From Codonopsis lanceolata (lineage: Eukaryota > Streptophyta > Magnoliopsida > Asterales > Campanulaceae): a stretch of DNA of 64,000 nucleotides. Both the position numbers and the translations under genes were made by a program. The stretch is taken from the NCBI GenBank assembly GCA_013146195.2, contig CM028379.1, positions 105,411,226-105,475,225 of the forward strand, given 5' to 3'. The first letter of the stretch is position 1. Each line of letters begins with the position of its first letter. The notes beneath the pieces were generated by a model. It searched no databases and was not told the DNA's origin. It saw only the letters and a list, made by a program, of their open reading frames with translations. Below are positions 57,801 to 64,000 of this stretch, piece by piece.

Positions 57801-58327
57801 ACTTGCCTTACATATGCTCATGACTCATGAGCTACTCCCCTAGCATCTATTGAGACATGCTTATTAGAGCTCACAAAGATAAAGCTTGTAAAGTATAATT
57901 TCTCTACCTATAAAAGTCTACGTCGTTTCTTGAAAATTAATAGATGGACAAAATTGGTCATATACGTTATAAACTACCCATAATTTAATTAGAGACAAAA
58001 CAAGTAAATTTATGATGATAACAAAAATAATGTTTGGACAAAAAACCCTAAATTTAATAAAATACTCTCTATTAAATAAGACCAAACAAGTAAATTTCAA
58101 TTCTATGAAGAATGAAATAATAATTTGGCCCCTCCACTTATACTTAACTTAAGTTAGATCCTTCCTTTTTGAATTATATTCACTTCATCACATATGCTGA
58201 TTTTTTTGTGTGAAAGTTTTTCCTCCTGCTATTACTGTTACAAAATGTCGTTCTTTATTTTTGAATATGATAAAAATACCCTTGCTAAGTTGAGGGACTA
58301 AACTTTATTTGAATCTAATAGATAATA

Positions 58328-58584
58328 CTCCCCTAATCCCCAAATTATCGTTCTAGTTGATTCGACGCACGGATTAAGAAAAAATAATTGACTTGATTAT
58401 TTATATTGGTTTAATGTGTAGTTTATTTTAAAGCCCATGTGTATGTGACCATAATTAAAGTAGGGTGAAAAAATAAGGGTAAAGTGGTAAAAGTGATGTT
58501 TTAAAAAGTTAAGTTTCAAACTGGACAATTATTTTAGGACGGACGAAAAGGGAAAGGAAGACGATAATTTAGAGACGGATGGAG
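58328..58584. mobile_element. Stowaway MITE, 257 bp
   Basis: Left end CTCCCCTAATCCCCAAATT, right end AATTTAGAGACGGATGGAG, flanked by TA at 58326-58327 and 58585-58586. Only 10 bp separates it from the next Stowaway copy. Confidence 0.85.
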
Positions 58585-58594
58585 TATGGTTTTA

Positions 58595-59654
58595 CTCCCT
58601 CGGTCGTAAAATTATTGTCCTACTTTCCCTTTTCATTTGTCCTAAAAAAATTGTCTCCTTTCTAACCTTCTTCTTTAGGATAACACTTTTACCATTTTAC
58701 CATTATTTTTTCTTCATACTTTAATTAGAGCATCCACAGTGGTTCCCTTTATTAGTACATTAAAACCCTTTTTAGGATTTTTTTTTACCACACTTAAGCC
58801 CACAGTGGACACCCTATCAATCACCCTATCCCTAAAAGCTAACTCTCCCCCAACTTATTGGGTGAGTATTAGCCGGCCTCCATTCATCTCTTTCTTCTCT
58901 CTCCCCCACATATCTCCTTCTCTATTGGTCTTCTTCCTAGTATTCGTTCCCTTTCAAAAAATTTGTTCCAAAATTTAAAGAAGGCAGCAAAAACTGTTTT
59001 TTTTTTGCTTGATCAGAACATTCAGTTTTTTACCAAAATTTTGATGTGCTAGAGTGGAGAGCCTATGAATTAAATAAACAACCCTCACATCATCACTTTG
59101 ATGATGGTATGCTTTCCCATTTTTCCATTTTCTTTTTCAATTAATTTAGTGTATTTTTTGCACTATCATTTCCTCTTTTTTTTAATTATTTATAACTTAA
59201 AAATTATGGGTATATTGATAATATTAAAAAGCGTGACAAGACTTTCTTTAAATAAAAATAATTGATATAATCAAAATATATAATATATTTTTCATAAAAT
59301 ATAAAATTTAAAAGTATAAATATTTTATTTCAATTGCGGTAGGAAAATAAAAAAAATAAAAAATAGAAATATATTGGTAGTTAGGTTTGTTAGTTAAGAT
59401 GCCACCAATTTAAAGGGTTATATAGAGGGTGTTCATTGGAGTTGAAACTTTTTTAAAGGATCTCTAAAAAGGTTTAGGGGGTTATATAAAGGGTGTTTTA
59501 GGGTGTAACCATTGTGGATGCTCTTATGAGCCAAATGCACTTGGGCTTTAAAGGAATCTACACATTACACCAATAAATATAAATAATCAAGTTAATTATT
59601 TTTCTTTAATCCGTGTGTCGGGTCAAACAAACAATAATTTTCAGACGAAGGGAG
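58595..59654. mobile_element. Stowaway MITE split by a nested MITE
   Basis: Left end CTCCCTCGGTCGTAAAATT, right end AATTTTCAGACGAAGGGAG, flanked by TA (58593-58594 and 59655-59656). The element is only about 260 bp once the nested insertion at 58728-59523 is left out. Confidence 0.87.
58728..59523. mobile_element. PIF/Harbinger-like MITE nested in Stowaway, 796 bp
   Basis: Left end GAGCATCCACAGTGG, right end CCATTGTGGATGCTC (14 of 15 inverted match), flanked by TTA on both sides (58725-58727 and 59524-59526). Removing it with one TTA restores the usual Stowaway interior (TTTAATTATGAGCC). Confidence 0.88.
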
Positions 59655-60331
59655 TACTTTTTAAAATATGTTTGGGTAGACATTATTAAAAGTGTGTGAA
59701 AATAAGTATGATATTAGATTTATTGGTGAGTAATGAGATATTTAGCAAATCGGTAGCGTGCTTGATAATAAGTAGTGAACAAGCTAAGAGAAATACGTTA
59801 AGAAAATGTGCTATAATTTCAAGAAGATGAAGAAAAATGAATAACTACTTGATGAATCTGTGCGTTTTGTTGGAGAAGAATGCTAAAGTATGTAGTTTGC
59901 TCTTTTGAATTTTCGGACTACTACAAGAAGCTTTGTAGAGTATGATATTGGTTTTTAAGTTATAGATCTTACTAACAATTCCCTATTATGTCAACTAAGG
60001 GCGTGTTTGGTACCGCGTTTTTGCCAAAAACGCTATCAAATAATAGAACGTTTTCCTCAAATGTTGTTTCAATACCCAGTTTAAAAATGAAGCGTTTTAG
60101 AAACGGTGGACGTTTCTAAATGCTGAAATTGGGTGCCAGAAAGAAAATGCAGGCATAAAACGATGTTATGACAAATGACTTTACAACATTGCCCTCTTCG
60201 TTTCGGCATTATACAAGCTTTTGACAGTGTCTTAGAAAGAGAGAAAGAAATGGGCCGAGAGATGTAGGGACGGTGAAGGAAGACTTACGGTGGCGATGTT
60301 GATGACGACGGCGATGGAGTGAAATCTAACC

Positions 60332-60332
<1 letters not shown>

Positions 60333-60376
<44 letters not shown>
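60333..60376. repeat. (GA)n microsatellite
   Basis: About 42 bp of almost pure GA repeat inside the 59999 MITE. Confidence 0.95.
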
Positions 60377-60379
<3 letters not shown>

Positions 60380-60713
60380 AAGAGCAAGAGAAATGGTGTC
60401 TGCCATTACCCCAAAATTCTTCAAAGACGGTGGAGTGCGGTGAAGGACGATGGAGGCTGAAGGATTTTTTTTTGGCTGAAACTTTTGGTGGTTTCTAGTA
60501 TCAGTAAACCTAGAAACAACATCTTTAATTGATCATTATTTTCATATTAGTACCCTAGGTTTGTATTTTATTTATTTTCTTCCTTATTCTTATTCAAATT
60601 TACATTATGTCATAATTTGGATTCAAAATTTTCTTCTTGGTAATCCTATCTTATTTTTTTTTTACTTTTTACATTATTCGGTGATAGTTTTTATTATATT
60701 AAAATATTAAGTT

Positions 60714-60715
<2 letters not shown>

Positions 60716-60784
<69 letters not shown>
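60716..60784. repeat. (CA)n(TA)n compound microsatellite
   Basis: About 17 CA units followed by about 17 AT units inside the 59999 MITE. Confidence 0.95.
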
Positions 60785-60787
<3 letters not shown>

Positions 60788-61279
60788 AGGGTATATCTAT
60801 AAAATTAGAAGAAAAACATTGTTTAAGAAAGTGTAAAACCATCATTTTGACAAATACTCAGATTTATGAAAATAACGTTTTGAAAATGTATCCAAACGTG
60901 TTTGTAAGAAAAACGTTGTGTTTTCAAAATATTACGTTTTCAAACCACTGCGTTTCCATAACGTTGTACCAAACAGGCCCTAACTAACATTTGTTGGGAT
61001 TTTCACTATTTGTTAAGTTATACTCCGTATAAATTTTGAATAGACCCTCCTAGGTTTAAAAAAGTATAGATAAGATTTTTTACGGAATAATGTTAAATCG
61101 AATATGTTGTCTGTGACAATTTTATTTCAAAATAAAACCTTGTAAAAATAACTAAATAAATGATTCCTCCATTTTGGACAAAATGTTTACTATTCTATTT
61201 TTGGATGTTTCACTTAAATAGTTCATTTTCAAAAATTAAGGCATAAAAGTGTCATTTTATTACTAATGAACTACTATTA

Positions 61280-62231
61280 GGCTCCGTTTGTTTCACGAAA
61301 AATGACTTCCGAAAAACGTTTTCCTCATTTTCTGGTATTTGGTAACCTTAGGAAAATGTAGTCAATGTAAAAGGTTTTTCAAATCAACGGAAAATGAAGG
61401 CTTCTTTTCCGGAAAATGACTTACGGATTCATTTTCTGTAAGTCATTTTCCAAATGTTCGGGTACATTCGCCCCTTTCACAGTTATACATACTTACTTAC
61501 ACACACAATATTTCACTAACAAATAAATTGTTTAGAAATATAAATAAAGTTTGTGCACGCTATTTATAAATTATAATTTTAATAAATAATCAATACGTCT
61601 TAAAATTAGTGTCAACTGTATTATTTAGGGACATCCTAAACATTGTCAATTTTCTATTTTAAAACATTTATTTCATATCAATTATAAAAAAAATATTTGT
61701 AATTATGAGATTGAAAAAAAGATAGACCTTGATTTGATACCACTAATGATAAATTGAGAGTTACTGAAGAAAAATTACTTAAAGTTCAACACTATCTTAT
61801 ATTCAATATGTGCCTTAATATTAGAATATATTTTTGTATTTATTCGTATATCTTTCCGTAAAATTTTCTAGGGACATACTAAACATAGTCCATTTTCTAT
61901 TTTAAAATATTTTTTTATATCAATTATCAAATTTTTTTATTTGTAATTGTTAGATTAAAAAAAGATGGACCTTCTTGATTTGACATCACTAATGATAAAT
62001 TGAGGGTTATTAAAGAAAAACTACTTAAAGTTCAATATTATCTTATATTCAATATCATTAATATTAAAACATACTTTTTGTATTATTCATATATTGTTTT
62101 CCGTAACATTTTTCGTGTGTTTATCAAACACCCGTAAATGTTTTCTGATATATTTTCAAAAGATTAACCAAACACTTGAAAATAAAATATTTTCATTTTT
62201 CATAAATCATTTTCTGTAAATCAAACGGAGC
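61280..62231. mobile_element. PIF/Harbinger-like MITE, copy 3, 952 bp
   Basis: Left end GGCTCCGTTTGTTTCACG, right end TGTAAATCAAACGGAGC, flanked by TTA on both sides (61277-61279 and 62232-62234). It is closely similar to the copy at 52806, including the same internal duplication. Confidence 0.9.
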
Positions 62232-62234
62232 TTA

Positions 62235-63749
62235 AGTATCATTTTCTTAAAAATATTAACTTTCAAACAAGAACAATTTACTCGAAATAAAGGGATATAT
62301 GTTTTATTTATATTTTCTTCACATTAACCATTTACACTATTTGAGCAACTTCAATGAGGTTTGGGTAAAGCTTTACCCGCATGCTCCAAAGTCCAAAGCT
62401 TTATCAACATTGGAGGCTTCCACCTCATCACTCCAAAATTACAATAGCTTCAAGATATTGGACCAATTTAAAGCATCTATGTCATAACACTTTTCCTTTT
62501 TTTAATTTTATAGCAACGTTATTTATTGGATAGATAGGAATGGAAATATTTTTTTAAAGATAAAATATTTATAGTAGGTCAATGTTATAAAGTTTTTATG
62601 AATTTATATATAATGAAGAATATGTTTATAAAGAAAAAATTTATAAACCGATAACATAAAGATTTATGAATGTGGATGTTCTTCCTATGAACAACCGCAC
62701 TTCTTAGGTTGGGAGATTTAGTTGATACATACTGGTACTAAATGTATTTTAACTCCACAAAAATTAGGCCAAACTACGAATTTGTCCAAATGTATCCCAG
62801 ACCAAACGAAAATGTGTTCCTCAATTAACCACCAAATCCCACTTTGCACCCGTATCGAAACCAATCGGTGAGTTTTCCTTGATGTCAACCCAATGAAAAT
62901 CATTAGATTCATTCCCATCGCTCCAACAATATTGATTAGATCTCGCGAGAAGACTCCCCGAAAGATGTTAAAAATTATTGTGGAACTGGGTGAATACAAT
63001 CGAAAATTGAACCAATTTCCGTCTCATATACTTTGTCGACCATTTTGGACTCCTACATTAGGGCTTGTACAATTTTCTTCACCTTCCATTTCAAAGCAAG
63101 AACTATTTTGAATTCAAGATTTTCTAGGGTTTGGTGTTTTGATTGGGTTCCAAGATCTGATAAGAATAAGTATTTTGATCTCCAAACAACGACAATCGTG
63201 GTAGTGACTTTGGCGGCGAGATTGAGGTATACTTGGGTGTTCCGCATCCAACCTTGATTTGAATTCTGATCGAAAGGAAAGATAAACTTTAGGGGTGATA
63301 TATATATATATATATAAGGGGACTTCCGACGGTATGGTTCATTGACAGCAAGATCGATACACGAGTTCAGAGGTAGGATTGAGATGTTGTGTGTGTGAGA
63401 GAGAGAGAGAGAGAAAGTACGCTTTCGTTGATCTTGATGTCAGCATGTGACTTTGTTTTGGTGCCCAGGATCTCAGAGCCACACACGAGGAAAGATTAAA
63501 AGTAAAAAGAAATGGCATGACTTTGATTAAAGAAATAAGAAGGGAAATAAAGGAAAAACAAAAGATGAAAAGGCAAAACATAAAATTATATGCACAAATT
63601 CTATTTTTTTCACTATTTAAAATTAATTATTTTTTCCATTTGAAATGAAGGAAAGAGAGTTTTATTTAAAAGAGAATTCACCAAATTCCACTTTGCACCC
63701 CGATACAAATGACTAAAATACCCCACACGTGATTCGAAGTGTCAACTTA
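62235..63749. other. Intergenic DNA, no gene recognised
   Basis: Short frames at 62299-63257 show no motif. The phrase 'ccactttgcaccc.gatac' appears near 62840 and again near 63690, which suggests a small dispersed repeat. A (TA)n run lies at about 63299-63316 and a GA run near 63395-63415. Confidence 0.45.
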
Positions 63750-64000
63750 GGCTATGTCGGCACCAATTTTTTGTCCAAAACGCTACCGCGCTTTCCTAAA
63801 ATATTGTTTCAACGCCACGTTTAAAAACTGAGCAATTTAGAAACGGTGGACGTTTCTGAACGCTGAAATGGGCTGCGGGAAATAAAACACTCCTTTAAAC
63901 GTTGGTGTGAAAATTGACTTTCCTGGATTGCCCTTTCCGAAAACGGCAAGCAACAATTGTAGAGTGATTCCTGGTTTGACATCACCGGAAGGATCGAAAC
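63750..64000. mobile_element. Left part of a second copy of the 59999 MITE family
   Basis: Begins GGCTATGTCGGCACC after a TTA and then follows the first copy closely (AGAAACGGTGGACGTTTCT at about 63839). It runs off the end of the window. Confidence 0.8.

Larger units (their letters stand above)
59999..60980. mobile_element. PIF/Harbinger-like MITE, 982 bp
   Basis: Left end GGGCGTGTTTGGTACCGCGT, right end ACGTTGTACCAAACAGGCCC, a good inverted match, with TAA on both sides (59996-59998 and 60981-60983). The interior contains (GA)n at about 60333-60375, (CA)n(TA)n at about 60717-60784, and a GC-richer stretch (60190-60450) unlike its flanks. A second copy begins at 63750. Confidence 0.87.

Overview
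The window is nuclear DNA of a flowering plant, probably a eudicot. It is AT-rich. It carries one intron-containing receptor-like kinase gene whose protein closely matches the Arabidopsis At1g01540 type. Nearly everything else is plant-specific transposable elements: Ty3/Gypsy of the Tat and Athila lineages, Ty1/Copia, a Mutator-like element (MULE), a Helitron, and hAT, PIF/Harbinger and Stowaway-type MITEs. No tRNA, rRNA, CRISPR or bacterial-style operon was seen. All family assignments come from reading translations and termini by eye; no database search was possible.

Layout. 1-4980: remnant of a Copia-like element (LTR end plus initiator-Met primer site) with no readable coding frame. 4981-8121: 3' half of a Tat-lineage Gypsy pol (second RNase H, integrase), badly frameshifted, followed by a ten-copy 85-bp tandem repeat. 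8122-10210: LTR and 3' leader of a second Gypsy element on the minus strand. 10211-17578: an Athila-like Gypsy element on the plus strand (LTR, tRNA-Asp primer site, gag to integrase), cut off by a 100-N assembly gap (17579-17678). 17679-19900: a 138-bp tandem repeat abutting the gap, then LTR-like non-coding DNA. 19900-21007: a Helitron 3' part with a decayed RPA-like gene and a clear hairpin plus CTAG end.

21008-32520 is the most interesting region. It is a MULE with a Mutator transposase and two further genes in head-to-head orientation. The two genes are divergent paralogues with matching exon structure; one is extended by a coiled coil and a Ulp1-type (C48) cysteine protease domain. A palindromic motif with arms TGATGCC and GGCATCA occurs in the shared divergent promoter, behind the transposase gene, in introns, and in an array of about 23 units of about 67 bp at the 3' end. 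This resembles the VANDAL arrangement, where an element-encoded VANC protein recognises short repeated motifs in the element's own non-coding DNA. All three genes are broken in this copy.

32521-38396: AT-rich intergenic DNA with small repeats and MITEs. 38397-40694: the kinase gene, seven exons, complete except for one extra base in exon 1. 41600-45850: a 5'-truncated Copia remnant split by two hAT MITEs and a solo LTR. 46282-51797: a young, nearly complete Copia element with two 368-bp LTRs, a TGATC target duplication and non-canonical TA...TA LTR ends. 51803-64000: intergenic DNA packed with MITEs, some nested. Apart from the kinase gene, nothing in the window looks like a functional host gene.
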